DNA of 64,000 nt from Nocardia nova NBRC 15556 (lineage in GTDB: Bacteria > Actinomycetota > Actinomycetes > Mycobacteriales > Mycobacteriaceae), in the NCBI RefSeq assembly GCF_001613005.1, contig NZ_BDBN01000027.1:1-64000 (forward strand), written 5' to 3'. The notes below the pieces were generated by a model. That model did no database searches and was not told where the DNA came from. It was given only the letters and a program-made list of their open reading frames with translations. The position numbers and the translations under genes are program-made. Below, in pieces: positions 44,652 to 52,292 of this stretch (the first letter of the stretch is position 1; every line of letters begins with the position of its first letter).

Positions 44652-46496
44652 TCAATCCAGCTGCAGTTGCGGAGAATACAGCTCCAGCCAGGTGTGCAGA
44701 TCGATGATGCGGTCCAATCCGGCGCGCACGGCGCTGTCGATGCCCGCCGGGTCGAGGGCAACCGCCCGCTGCAGCCACTGCCGGTCGATGAGGTCGAACA
44801 GCCGTGAATCACTCTCGGCGAGAACATGTTTCGCCTGCTGCTGCAGCACCGCCGCGTAGCCCGGATCCTGCGTCGACGGGTACGGGCTCTTGACGCGCCG
44901 CACGACCGATTCCGGCAGCACATGCTCGGCCGCATGCCGCAGCAGGCTCTTCTCCCGGCCGTCGAACGTCTTCAGCGACCACGGGGTGTTGTAGACGTAT
45001 TCGACCAGGCGGTGGTCGCAGAACGGCACCCGCACCTCGAGGCCGACCGCCATCGACGCGCGGTCCTTGCGGTCGAGCAACGTGCGGACAAACCGGGTCA
45101 GGTGCAGGTGGCAAACAGTCCGCATCCGGTGTTCGACCTCGGATTCGCCGTCGAGGTGCTCGACCTCGGCCACCGCCGCGCTGTATTGGTCGGCGACGAA
45201 CTCCTCGAGCCGGAGCCGTTCACGCAGGGCCGGGTTCAGGATCTGCCAGCGGGAGTCGCCGGTCAGGGCGCTGTTGAACGCGAGCCACGGAAAGTTGTCC
45301 TCCTTCAGTGCCACCTCGTCGTGGAACCAGCGATACCCGCCGAACACCTCGTCGGCCGACTCCCCCGACAGCGCCACGGTCGATTGCTGCCGGATCGCCG
45401 CGAACAGCAGATACAGCGAGGTGTCCATATCGCCGAAACCGACAGGGATGTCGCGGGCGGTGACGACCGCGCGCCGCGCCGCCGGATCGGCCAGATCCGC
45501 CGGATTCAACATCACGTCGCGATGGGCCGAGCGCACAAGGGCTGCCACCTCCCGCACGAACGGCGAATCCGGGGTGTCGCGCATCTCGTCGGGAACGAAG
45601 TTCTGCTCCTGGTTGGCGAAATCCACCGAGAACGTGCGCAATTGCTCGCCGTCGCGGGCGAGCCGGGCCGCGGCCAGGCCTGTGATCGCGCTCGAGTCCA
45701 GTCCGCCCGAGAGCAGCACGCAGCGCGGCACATCGGAGATGAGCTGGCGATCGACGATGTCGGTCAGCAGCTCACGCACCCGGGCGACGGTCCGTTCCTG
45801 GCTGTCGGTGTGCTCGACGGCATGCAGCCGCCAGTAGGTGCGGGTGCGAATTCCGTTGCGGTCCACCGTGACCAGCGTGCCCGGCAGCACCTCTTCCATC
45901 CCCTTCCACAGCGACCAACCGGGCTGTTTGGTCATGGCGAACAGCTCGCGCAGACCGTCCAGGTCGACGGTCGCGGCCGCCAGCGGGTTGGCGAGGATGG
46001 CCTTCGGCTCGGAGCCGAACAGCACACCGTCGGGGGTCGGGTAGTAGTAGAACGGTTTGATCCCCATCCGGTCGCGCACCATCACCAGCTTCTGGTCGCG
46101 CTGGTCCCAGATCGCGAAGGCGTACATGCCGTTGAGGTGGTCGACGACGGACTCACCCCATTGCAGATAGCCGTGCAATACCACCTCGGTGTCGCTGTCG
46201 GTGTCGAAGCGGTGCCCGAGTCCGCGCAGCTCCTCGCGCAGTTCACGGAAGTTGTAGGCCTCCCCCGAGTACACCATCGCTACGTCGCCGGCCGGGGTCG
46301 GTACGGTCATCGGCTGCGTCCCGCCCGGCAGGTCGATGATGGCCAGCCGTCGGTGCCCCAGTGCCGCGTGTGTACGAACGAAGGTGCCCCGCCCGTCCGG
46401 CCCGCGACAGGCCATGGTTTCGGTCATCGCGTCGACAACCCCCTGCTGCCGGGTGAGGTCGTCCGAGAACGCCACCCAGCCCGCGATTCCGCACAT
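44652..46496 (-). CDS. asnB: Asparagine synthase (glutamine-hydrolysing)
   Basis: A 614-residue class-II amidotransferase. The mature N-terminus is the nucleophile Cys2 (MCGIAGWVAF), fixing the start at 46496. The glutaminase domain holds RRLAIID, SGEAYNFRELR and DSDTEVVLHGY. The synthetase domain has the PP-loop SGGLDSSAI and YRWFHDEVA, then EVRVPFCDHRLVEYVYNTPW. It makes asparagine from aspartate, ATP and glutamine; in Nocardia-like genomes such enzymes may also amidate cell-wall or secondary-metabolite precursors. A strong hairpin separates it from the P450 gene. The leader has an AT-rich box near 46504-46520. Confidence 0.95.
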   Translation of the reverse strand: MCGIAGWVAFSDDLTRQQGVVDAMTETMACRGPDGRGTFVRTHAALGHRRLAIIDLPGGTQPMTVPTPAGDVAMVYSGEAYNFRELREELRGLGHRFDTDSDTEVVLHGYLQWGESVVDHLNGMYAFAIWDQRDQKLVMVRDRMGIKPFYYYPTPDGVLFGSEPKAILANPLAAATVDLDGLRELFAMTKQPGWSLWKGMEEVLPGTLVTVDRNGIRTRTYWRLHAVEHTDSQERTVARVRELLTDIVDRQLISDVPRCVLLSGGLDSSAITGLAAARLARDGEQLRTFSVDFANQEQNFVPDEMRDTPDSPFVREVAALVRSAHRDVMLNPADLADPAARRAVVTARDIPVGFGDMDTSLYLLFAAIRQQSTVALSGESADEVFGGYRWFHDEVALKEDNFPWLAFNSALTGDSRWQILNPALRERLRLEEFVADQYSAAVAEVEHLDGESEVEHRMRTVCHLHLTRFVRTLLDRKDRASMAVGLEVRVPFCDHRLVEYVYNTPWSLKTFDGREKSLLRHAAEHVLPESVVRRVKSPYPSTQDPGYAAVLQQQAKHVLAESDSRLFDLIDRQWLQRAVALDPAGIDSAVRAGLDRIIDLHTWLELYSPQLQLD

Positions 46497-46502
46497 TCCG
46501 CC

Positions 46503-46530
46503 GCCTCTCAATAATTAATTAGCTTAGGGA
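46503..46530 (-). promoter_or_regulatory. AT-rich promoter/operator region of asnB
   Basis: On the minus strand CTAAGCTAATTAATTATTG contains TAATTA and AATTAATT palindromes within 20 bp of the asnB start, strikingly AT-rich for this genome. It is the likely -10 region and possibly a regulator site. The remaining gap to 46739 shows no ORF worth calling. Confidence 0.45.
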
Positions 46531-46739
46531 ACTATCCGTAAAACCGTTGTAACACAAGGAGTCTCGCGCGCGCCACCAGGCGTCCGACTTGTCCGAGCTT
46601 GTCCGAACTCGTCGCTTTCGCCCGAACAGTTCGGTTCGCCCGCGGCGGGCGAACGTCCGGAAACACGTTTCGCCGCACCGGACCACACCGTCCGAAACGC
46701 GCCACCACCCCCATCGTCACCCCGCCCCCACAACGGCTC

Positions 46740-47045
46740 TCAGTTGGGTTGCCCACCGGTAGCCCACCGCGCGAACAACAACCGCGGATTCACGGTTGCG
46801 ACGTCGGCGACGGCCATCACAGAATTCAGGGCGAGAAAGTCGAAATGCTCTGTCGACGGCGCAATTACGACGTCGGCACCGGCCGCTCGAGCCTGATCGG
46901 CGAGCGGTATCCGACTCGTCTCCGGCGCCCACACCAGCCGATAGCCCAGCCGCACCGCCAGCCGCCGTACCTGAGCGATATCCCAGTCGAGACACGGCGA
47001 CTCCGGATGCACCCACCCCAGCGCGACCGGGCACGCATCCCTCAC
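46740..47045 (-). CDS. Small resolvase-fold-like protein of unknown function
   Basis: A 101-residue protein. Its layout VALGWVHPES ... DWDIAQVRRLAVRLGYRLVW ... GADVVIAPSTEHFDFLALN resembles a resolvase N-terminal (Rossmann-like) fold: a first strand, a helix, then GADVVIAPS in place of the 'GD.lvv..ldR' block. The catalytic Ser and Arg residues of true resolvases are missing, so recombination is unlikely. GTG 47045 overlaps the upstream 34-aa ORF stop by 4 bp (GTGA). It diverges from the XRE regulator and is probably co-regulated with it. Function unknown. Confidence 0.55.
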   Translation of the reverse strand: MRDACPVALGWVHPESPCLDWDIAQVRRLAVRLGYRLVWAPETSRIPLADQARAAGADVVIAPSTEHFDFLALNSVMAVADVATVNPRLLFARWATGGQPN

Positions 47046-47146
47046 GACCGCCGATCCCGGCGACGCACCTCGCCGCGCAGCGGAAGGCGCACCAGCGCGA
47101 CAGTCAACACGAGCAATCCCACGGTGAGCAGGAACAAGACCCACAT
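47042..47146 (-). CDS. Single-span membrane miniprotein (34 aa)
   Basis: A 34-residue peptide: MWVLFLLTVGLLVLTVALVR forms one membrane helix, followed by a strongly basic tail (RGEVRRRDRRS). A GGGGTG site precedes ATG 47146. Its stop overlaps the GTG of the resolvase-fold-like gene, so both are translated together. The helix plus Arg-rich tail is typical of miniproteins that anchor or modulate a partner, or of toxin-like peptides; neither role is shown. Confidence 0.5.
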   Translation of the reverse strand: MWVLFLLTVGLLVLTVALVRLPLRGEVRRRDRRS

Positions 47147-47321
47147 CGCACACACCCCTCGCTGTTCGGTTCGGAATCCCCCGGCGCCCGGAACCGAAGC
47201 TCCCGGCGCCGGAACTACGGACAGATTCGCGCGGACCACCGCCGCCGGGCGACGACGAAAACGGCGTCAATCAGCACACAAACGGGGCGACATTCAGGCG
47301 TCATTGCTCTACGGTGGGCGC

Positions 47322-48071
47322 ATGAGAACGCCGAACGTCGCGTTGCGCGCCGCCCGCACGGCGCGGCTGCTGAGCCAAGATGATCTCGCCCGCATGCTGC
47401 GCGAGGCCGGATGCGCCAGTGCGACGAAACGACTCGTGCAGCGATGGGAATCCGGCGCGACCGCCAATCCCCGCCCGTCGCATGCGCGGGCGTTGGAACA
47501 GGTGATGCGCCTGCCCATCGAAAGCCTCGGATTCGGCGCCGTGATGGCCGGACGCAGCCTGTCCGGCGACGACACGGCCGGCCACGAAGTCCACTCAGCC
47601 ATCGGTGACGTCCCCCGGGAACGCCATCCCGGCCAGTCCGCACCGCAGCCCAATTCCGGCACGTACTCCGGAATCTGGTTGTCCCGCTACGAGTTCTACT
47701 CCTCCGGCCGCGAACAGACCTTTACGTCCTCGCATTACGTGGTCGTGCTCCAGCACGAGCAGCGGCTCACCGTACGCAGCCTGCCGAAGTCGGCGGCGGG
47801 CACACTCGAACTCGACCTCACCCTCGACGGGCATATCGCGACGGGCACCTGGTCGGAAACCACGGCCCCCAGCGGCTACTACAAAGGCGCGCGGTATTTC
47901 GGGGCGATCCAACTGCTGTCCGAACTGACGGCGACCCGGCTAGCAGGCAAATGGGTGGGGTTCGGCAAGAACTTCGACGTGAACGTGGGCCCGTGGGAGC
48001 TGGTCCTGCAAGACCGATCGACATCGAAAGCCACGATCGAGAAGTTCGACCGCCCGCCCCAAAGCGATTGA
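47322..48071 (+). CDS. XRE-family regulator with a C-terminal beta-rich sensor-like domain
   Basis: A 249-residue regulator. The N-terminal HTH (~1-72) reads LRAARTARLLSQDDLARMLREAG, then ATKRLVQRWESGATANPRPSHARALEQV. After a polar linker, residues ~115-235 form a conserved beta-rich domain: TYSGIWLSRYEFYSSGREQTF, HYVVVLQHEQRLTVRSLP, TGTWSETT..GYYKGARYFGAIQLL and AGKWVGFGKNFDVNVGPWELV. The repeated G.W and Tyr/Trp pattern suggests a small-molecule-binding barrel. I recall the same HTH plus domain layout in other actinobacteria but no assigned function. It diverges from the miniprotein/resolvase-fold pair over 175 bp. Confidence 0.75.
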   Translation: MRTPNVALRAARTARLLSQDDLARMLREAGCASATKRLVQRWESGATANPRPSHARALEQVMRLPIESLGFGAVMAGRSLSGDDTAGHEVHSAIGDVPRERHPGQSAPQPNSGTYSGIWLSRYEFYSSGREQTFTSSHYVVVLQHEQRLTVRSLPKSAAGTLELDLTLDGHIATGTWSETTAPSGYYKGARYFGAIQLLSELTATRLAGKWVGFGKNFDVNVGPWELVLQDRSTSKATIEKFDRPPQSD

Positions 48072-48216
48072 CCTACAAGGGTTCTGCCGCGCCACCAGCA
48101 TCGCATGTTCGCCATGCTCGAGCGGGAAGACCGCGCCCACGAACGATCCACGTCCGAGGCCGGGACCGCCCGCAGACCCGCAGGGAACACGGTCGGGGGC
48201 GGTTGTGCTGAACTTT

Positions 48217-48274
48217 TCGTGCAAACCTCCACCAGACTGCGAGAAAACTCGCAAAGTCGGCGAGGTTTGCACGA
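48217..48274. repeat. 58-nt near-complete hairpin
   Basis: Outer arms CGTGCAAACCTC (48218-48229) and GAGGTTTGCACG (48262-48273) are a perfect 12-bp inverted repeat, extendable by one pair. Inside, GACT/AGTC and GCGAG/CTCGC pair around an AAAA tetraloop. The element folds almost completely on itself. It could be a structured RNA, a terminator-like element or a two-half-site operator. Confidence 0.7.
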
Positions 48275-48415
48275 TTTGTTCACCCCGTCCGCCGCCGGCG
48301 ACGAAACGGCAGTTCATCGACATCCACCGGTCGCCGCGCACACGGCCGCGCGTGGGTTTCTCGTCCGAAAGTTTGATTCCGTCACGCTTGTCGACCGGTA
48401 TCGTCGGAGGCGAAG

Positions 48416-48434
48416 TTAGGTTACCCATACTTGT
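48416..48434 (+). promoter_or_regulatory. DtxR/IdeR-like iron box upstream of hmuO
   Basis: TTAGGTTA at 48416-48423 matches the first half of the DtxR/IdeR box (TTAGGTTAG.CTAACCTAA) exactly. The second half (CCCATACTTGT) keeps about 5 of 11 bases, 13 of 19 overall. It sits 30 bp before the heme oxygenase start; haem-iron release genes are often iron-repressed. Confidence 0.4.
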
Positions 48435-48463
48435 CGCCCCACGAAGCGAGGAAATCTCCGATC

Positions 48464-49144
48464 ATGCCGGACGCCACCTCCACCGAGCAGCCCGTGCCGT
48501 TCTCCGCGCAGATCCGCTCCGCCACCGCCGAACAGCACGAACGCGCCGAGAACTCCACCTTCATGAGCGACATGCTGGGCGGCGCCCTGGACGTCCGGGC
48601 CTTCTATCGCTACACCGGCCAGCTCTGGCACATCTACCGGGCGCTCGAGGCGCACTGGGACACCCTCGCCGACGATCCGGTCGCCGGTCCGTTCATCCGG
48701 CCCGAACTCGCGCGCCTGGCGCATCTCGAGGACGATCTGGCGCATCTGGGCGGGCCGCAGTGGCGCGACGACATCGACGCCCTGCCCGCCACCGCCGAGT
48801 ACGCCACCCGCATCACCGAGTGCGCACAGACCTGGCCCGCGGGCTATGTGGCCCATCACTACACCCGCTATCTGGGTGATCTGTCCGGCGGTCAGGTCAT
48901 TCGCGGCACCGCGGCGAAGCTGTGGCAGCTGCCCAAGCGTGGCGACGGGGTGCGCTTCTACGTGTTCGATCAGATCGCGAGCCCGGCCGCATTCAAGCGC
49001 GGCTACCGCACCCTGCTCGACGAACTGGCCGTCGACGATCTGGAGAAGCAGCGAGTACTCGGCGAGTGCCGGCACGCCTTCGATCTCAACAGTGCCGTAT
49101 TCGCGGATCTGGCAAGCGAATTCCCGGTCCGCCGCGAAGGCTGA
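48464..49144 (+). CDS. hmuO: Biliverdin-producing heme oxygenase
   Basis: A 226-residue HO-1-type enzyme that opens haem to biliverdin, CO and Fe2+ for iron supply. The proximal haem ligand is His25 in RSATAEQHERAENSTFM, and the distal helix LGDLSGGQVIRG lies at 137-148. Both are conserved with corynebacterial HmuO. ATG 48464 follows GAGGAAAT and is preferred over the ATG 33 bp upstream. No haem importer is adjacent. A partial DtxR/IdeR-like box at 48416-48434 would make it iron-repressed. The PPOX enzyme elsewhere in the window could in principle reduce biliverdin, but that is conjecture. Confidence 0.95.
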   Translation: MPDATSTEQPVPFSAQIRSATAEQHERAENSTFMSDMLGGALDVRAFYRYTGQLWHIYRALEAHWDTLADDPVAGPFIRPELARLAHLEDDLAHLGGPQWRDDIDALPATAEYATRITECAQTWPAGYVAHHYTRYLGDLSGGQVIRGTAAKLWQLPKRGDGVRFYVFDQIASPAAFKRGYRTLLDELAVDDLEKQRVLGECRHAFDLNSAVFADLASEFPVRREG

Positions 49145-49461
49145 ACCGACCTCCGACGCTCTTGGACAATCGACCGGAAGGTTGCCAATAAGTAGCCAGA
49201 TGCGTCTCCGAGTTACATCAAAATCGTTGTTACACATACCGATCGGCGCTCCCACGTGGTGACAAGTCCCACACCACAGGGGGCGCCGTTTGGTTGCGGG
49301 CACAACTCGCCGCCAGCTAAAGTTACTCACCAGTTAGGCACGCAGGGGTTCCTACAGCGACCTCGATTCTGATAGAGGCCGATTCGTTCAGTCCGCATCC
49401 ACCGACGCATGTCGGACGAACAACGTTGTGCGACAACATGTTCGACATGCAAGGAGGGGTT
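49145..49461. other. 317-bp non-coding gap upstream of the AcrA1-like gene
   Basis: No ORF is credible. The right end holds an operator-like cluster of palindromes (49417-49444). The middle (49214-49240) is AT-rich and could be a promoter. No tRNA or riboswitch was recognised. Confidence 0.7.
49417..49444. promoter_or_regulatory. Cluster of overlapping palindromes before the AcrA1-like gene
   Basis: CGAACA at 49417-49422 and TGTTCG at 49439-49444 flank ACAACGTTGT (49420-49429), GTTGT-gcg-ACAAC (49425-49437) and AACATGTT. The nested symmetry 18 bp before the ATG is typical of a TetR-type operator. Confidence 0.5.
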
Positions 49462-51474
49462 ATGGCCACCTATATCGTGACCGGTGGAACGGGTTTTCTG
49501 GGACGTCGCGTGGTGGAGGGATTGCTCACCTCCGATTCCGATGCCGTGGTGCACGTGCTCGTACGCGAGGCCTCGGCGGCCAAACTGGCCGAACTCGCGG
49601 CCCGATGGAATGCCACCGACCGGGTGTTTCCGCTGGTCGGAGACCTGACGGCCGAGGGACTGGGGCTGGTGGACGAACCGCCGGCCGCACAGCATGTGGT
49701 GCATCTGGGCGCGGTCTACGACATGACCGCCGATGAGGAATCCGCCTACGCGGCGAATGTGAACGGCACCCGCGCGGTGATCGCGCTCGCCACCGAACTG
49801 GATGCGATGCTGCACCACGTGTCGTCGGTGGCGGTGGCCGGTGACCATCGCGGCAAATTCTTCGAAGACGATTTCGACCTCGGCCAGAATCTCGAATCTC
49901 CTTACCACCGAACGAAATTCGCCGCCGAGCGACTGGTCCGCGAAAGCGCGGGGCTGCGCTGGCGGGTGTATCGCCCGGCCATCGTGGTCGGCGATTCCCG
50001 CACCGGCGAGATGGACAAGATCGACGGTCCGTACTACTTCTTCCCCGCGATCGCGCGGCTGGCCGCGCTCCCGGGTGGGCTGCCGCTGCCGCTGCCGGAT
50101 CTCGGCGCGACCAATATCGTCCCGGTCGACTACGTCGCCCAGGCCATGGTTGAGCTCATCGGCCGCCCGGGGCTGAACAAGCGCACCTTCCACCTGGTCA
50201 ACCCGCGTCCGCAGCCGTTCACCGAAATCTACGGCGCGCTGTCGCGAGCAGCCGGCGCACCCGGTGGCATGGGCCCGGTGCCGGGCAGCCACACCGCAAT
50301 GGCAACGCTGAACCGGCTGCCCGGTGTCACCGCGGCGCGCGATTTCCTGTTGAGCCAGTTCGGCATTCCCGCCGAGGTCGCCCCGCACACCTCGTTCGCG
50401 TCGGAATTCGTTTCCGATTCCACCCGGGCGCTGCTGCGCCGCACCGATCTCGAGGTCCCCGCCTTCGACACCTACGCCGAGAATCTGTGGCGGTACTGGC
50501 GCGCCCACCTGGATCCCGACCGGGCGCGCCGCCACGGCGGCGGCGACCGGCTGCGCGACCGCATCGTGCTCATCACCGGCGCTTCCTCCGGGATCGGCCT
50601 GGCGACCGCGCACGCGGTGGCGCAGCGCGGCGCGACGGTGCTGATGGTGGCGCGCGGGGTCGACGAGCTCGAGGCGGCGGCCGCCCAGGTGCGCGAGCAG
50701 GGCGGCGACGCCTACAGCTATTCGTGCGACATCACCGACGAGAAGGCGGTCGAACTGCTGGTCAAGCAGGTGCTCGCCGACCATCACCATGTCGACTACG
50801 TGGTGAACAACGCCGGGCGTTCGATCCGCCGCTCGGTGCTGAACTCCACCGACCGCATGCACGACTTCGAGCGGACGATGGCCGTCAACTACTTCGGAGC
50901 GGTGCGGCTGATCCTGGCGCTGCTGCCGGCGATGCGGGAGCGCCGATTCGGCCACGTGGTCAACATCTCCTCGATCGCGGTGCAGACCAAACTGCCGCGC
51001 TTCGCCGCGTACGTGGCGAGCAAATCGGCACTGGACACCTTCAGCGAGATCGCGGCGGTCGAGAACGCCGACGCCGGCATCACCTTCACCTCGGTGCGGA
51101 TGCCGTTGGTGCGCACGCCGATGATCGCCCCGACCGAGATGTACCGGTCACTGCCGGTGCACAGCCCTGAACAGGCGGCGGCGATCGTGGTGCGCGCACT
51201 CGAGGAGCGGCCCGCGCGCATCGACACTCCGATCGGCACCTTCGCCCAGGTCATCGACACGGTCATGCCCTCGGTGAAGAAGGCCATTCTGCACCAAGGC
51301 TTCCGGCGGACGGGCGAATCCACCGCGGCCAAGCACGGCCGCGCCGCCGCCGATACGGGCGAGACCGGCGGCCGCAGTCCGCTGCTCGCGCTCGCGCCGG
51401 TGGTGCAGCCGCTGATGGGTTTGCCCACCCCCGCGGCTCGTATCGTCAACCGGCTGCCCGGCCTGCACTGGTGA
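49462..51474 (+). CDS. Two-domain SDR reductase, AcrA1-like (fatty acyl-CoA reductase type)
   Basis: A 670-residue fusion of two Rossmann enzymes. The N-terminal extended SDR (~1-340) has TGGTGFLGRRVVEGLL, SSVAVAGD and YHRTKFAAERLV with the Y..K pair. The C-terminal classical SDR (~365-610) has TGASSGIGLATAHAV, NNAGRSIRRSV and YVASKSALD (Y...K ~517). This layout matches M. tuberculosis Rv3391 (AcrA1) and related fatty acyl-CoA reductases that make fatty alcohols in wax or lipid metabolism. ATG 49462 follows AAGGAGGGG. A perfect hairpin ends it. A DGAT gene two genes downstream fits wax ester synthesis. Confidence 0.9.
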   Translation: MATYIVTGGTGFLGRRVVEGLLTSDSDAVVHVLVREASAAKLAELAARWNATDRVFPLVGDLTAEGLGLVDEPPAAQHVVHLGAVYDMTADEESAYAANVNGTRAVIALATELDAMLHHVSSVAVAGDHRGKFFEDDFDLGQNLESPYHRTKFAAERLVRESAGLRWRVYRPAIVVGDSRTGEMDKIDGPYYFFPAIARLAALPGGLPLPLPDLGATNIVPVDYVAQAMVELIGRPGLNKRTFHLVNPRPQPFTEIYGALSRAAGAPGGMGPVPGSHTAMATLNRLPGVTAARDFLLSQFGIPAEVAPHTSFASEFVSDSTRALLRRTDLEVPAFDTYAENLWRYWRAHLDPDRARRHGGGDRLRDRIVLITGASSGIGLATAHAVAQRGATVLMVARGVDELEAAAAQVREQGGDAYSYSCDITDEKAVELLVKQVLADHHHVDYVVNNAGRSIRRSVLNSTDRMHDFERTMAVNYFGAVRLILALLPAMRERRFGHVVNISSIAVQTKLPRFAAYVASKSALDTFSEIAAVENADAGITFTSVRMPLVRTPMIAPTEMYRSLPVHSPEQAAAIVVRALEERPARIDTPIGTFAQVIDTVMPSVKKAILHQGFRRTGESTAAKHGRAAADTGETGGRSPLLALAPVVQPLMGLPTPAARIVNRLPGLHW

Positions 51475-51479
51475 TCCGC

Positions 51480-51512
51480 ACCTACCACCGGACCCGGTGT
51501 CCGGTGGTAGGT
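51480..51512 (+). terminator. Perfect hairpin between the AcrA1-like and deacetylase genes
   Basis: CCTACCACCGGA-cccggtg-TCCGGTGGTAGG, a 12-bp perfect stem extended by one A/T pair, followed by TTT. Its right arm overlaps the ribosome-binding region of the next gene (GTG 51520), so it may both end the first transcript and restrain translation of the second. Confidence 0.75.
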
Positions 51513-51519
51513 TTCGCCG

Positions 51520-52236
51520 GTGAAACGCAGGCTTCTGCTCGGCGGCGCGATCGTCGTCGTCCTCGCGGCAGTGCTGTCGATCGGCACCTACGTCCTGATG
51601 AATTCGCGGACCTTCCAGGTCGCCGGCCGCTTGGTCCACCGCGTCGACACCAGCGCAAAGGTCGTCGCGCTGACCATCGACGACGGCCCCACCGACCGCA
51701 CCCCCGCGATTCTGGAAACCCTTGCCGCCGAACATGTTCCGGCCACGTTCTACCTCGTCGGCCGCGACCTGGCGGCCCATCGCGACTACGGGGCGCAGAT
51801 CGCGGCGGCCGGGCACGAGCTCGGTAACCACAGCTACACCCACCGGCGGCTGGTCTTCGTCACCCCGGCCACGGTCCGCGACGAGGTCGAGCGCACCGAC
51901 GCCGAAATCGAGCGCACCGGATACCACGGCCCGGTGACCTTCCGCCCGCCCTACGGAAAGAAGCTGGTCGCACTCCCCTGGTATCTGTCGCACCACGACC
52001 GCACCACCGTGATGTGGGATGTCGAATCCGATTCCGCCGGTGGGGCGAGCACCGATGCCATAGTCTCGAAGACGGTGAACCGCGCCCGGCCGGGTTCGAT
52101 CATTCTGTTGCATGCGATGTACCAGTCGGCCGCGGCGGCAGCGATTCCGCGCATCGTCGCGGAACTCCGTTCGCGCGGTTACGGTTTCGTGACCGTCTCG
52201 CAACTGATCGCTGGCACGAAACCCACCGGAATGTGA
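51520..52236 (+). CDS. Polysaccharide deacetylase (CE4) family protein
   Basis: A 238-residue exported or membrane-anchored CE4/NodB enzyme. One N-terminal helix (~4-26) precedes the catalytic domain. Motif 1 is TIDDGP (52-57) with the metal and base Asp; motif 2 is HSYTH (104-108); motif 3 is RPPYGKK near residue 145; and later WDVESDS and ILLHAM. It would N-deacetylate peptidoglycan or another glycan at the cell surface. GTG 51520 is the only well-placed start, inside or next to the 51480-51512 hairpin. The catalytic motifs are complete. Confidence 0.9.
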   Translation: MKRRLLLGGAIVVVLAAVLSIGTYVLMNSRTFQVAGRLVHRVDTSAKVVALTIDDGPTDRTPAILETLAAEHVPATFYLVGRDLAAHRDYGAQIAAAGHELGNHSYTHRRLVFVTPATVRDEVERTDAEIERTGYHGPVTFRPPYGKKLVALPWYLSHHDRTTVMWDVESDSAGGASTDAIVSKTVNRARPGSIILLHAMYQSAAAAAIPRIVAELRSRGYGFVTVSQLIAGTKPTGM

Positions 52237-52265
52237 CCGAACTCCCCGGCCGTTTCGGCCAAAAC

Positions 52266-52279
52266 TAGAACGTGTTCTA
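52266..52279. promoter_or_regulatory. KstR-consensus palindrome in front of the DGAT gene
   Basis: TAGAACGTGTTCTA, a 6-2-6 perfect inverted repeat, matches TnnAACnnGTTnnA at all positions and lies 13 bp before the DGAT start. This pattern is that of the mycobacterial KstR repressor of cholesterol and lipid degradation genes. Confidence 0.7.
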
Positions 52280-52292
52280 ATAGTCTGTAGGT

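Larger units (their letters stand above)
48072..48463. other. 392-bp non-coding gap between the XRE regulator and hmuO
   Basis: No credible ORF is present. The gap holds a 58-nt hairpin at 48217-48274 and a half-conserved DtxR/IdeR-like box at 48416-48434, listed separately. The sequence around the hairpin is lower in GC than the flanking genes. Confidence 0.7.

Noticed and set aside
44826..46514. 562-codon plus-strand ORF
   Set aside because: Antisense to asnB and without motifs.
46740..47045. Serine recombinase (resolvase)
   Set aside because: The layout resembles the resolvase fold but the catalytic Ser and Arg residues and the DNA-binding domain are missing, so it is kept as a protein of unknown function.
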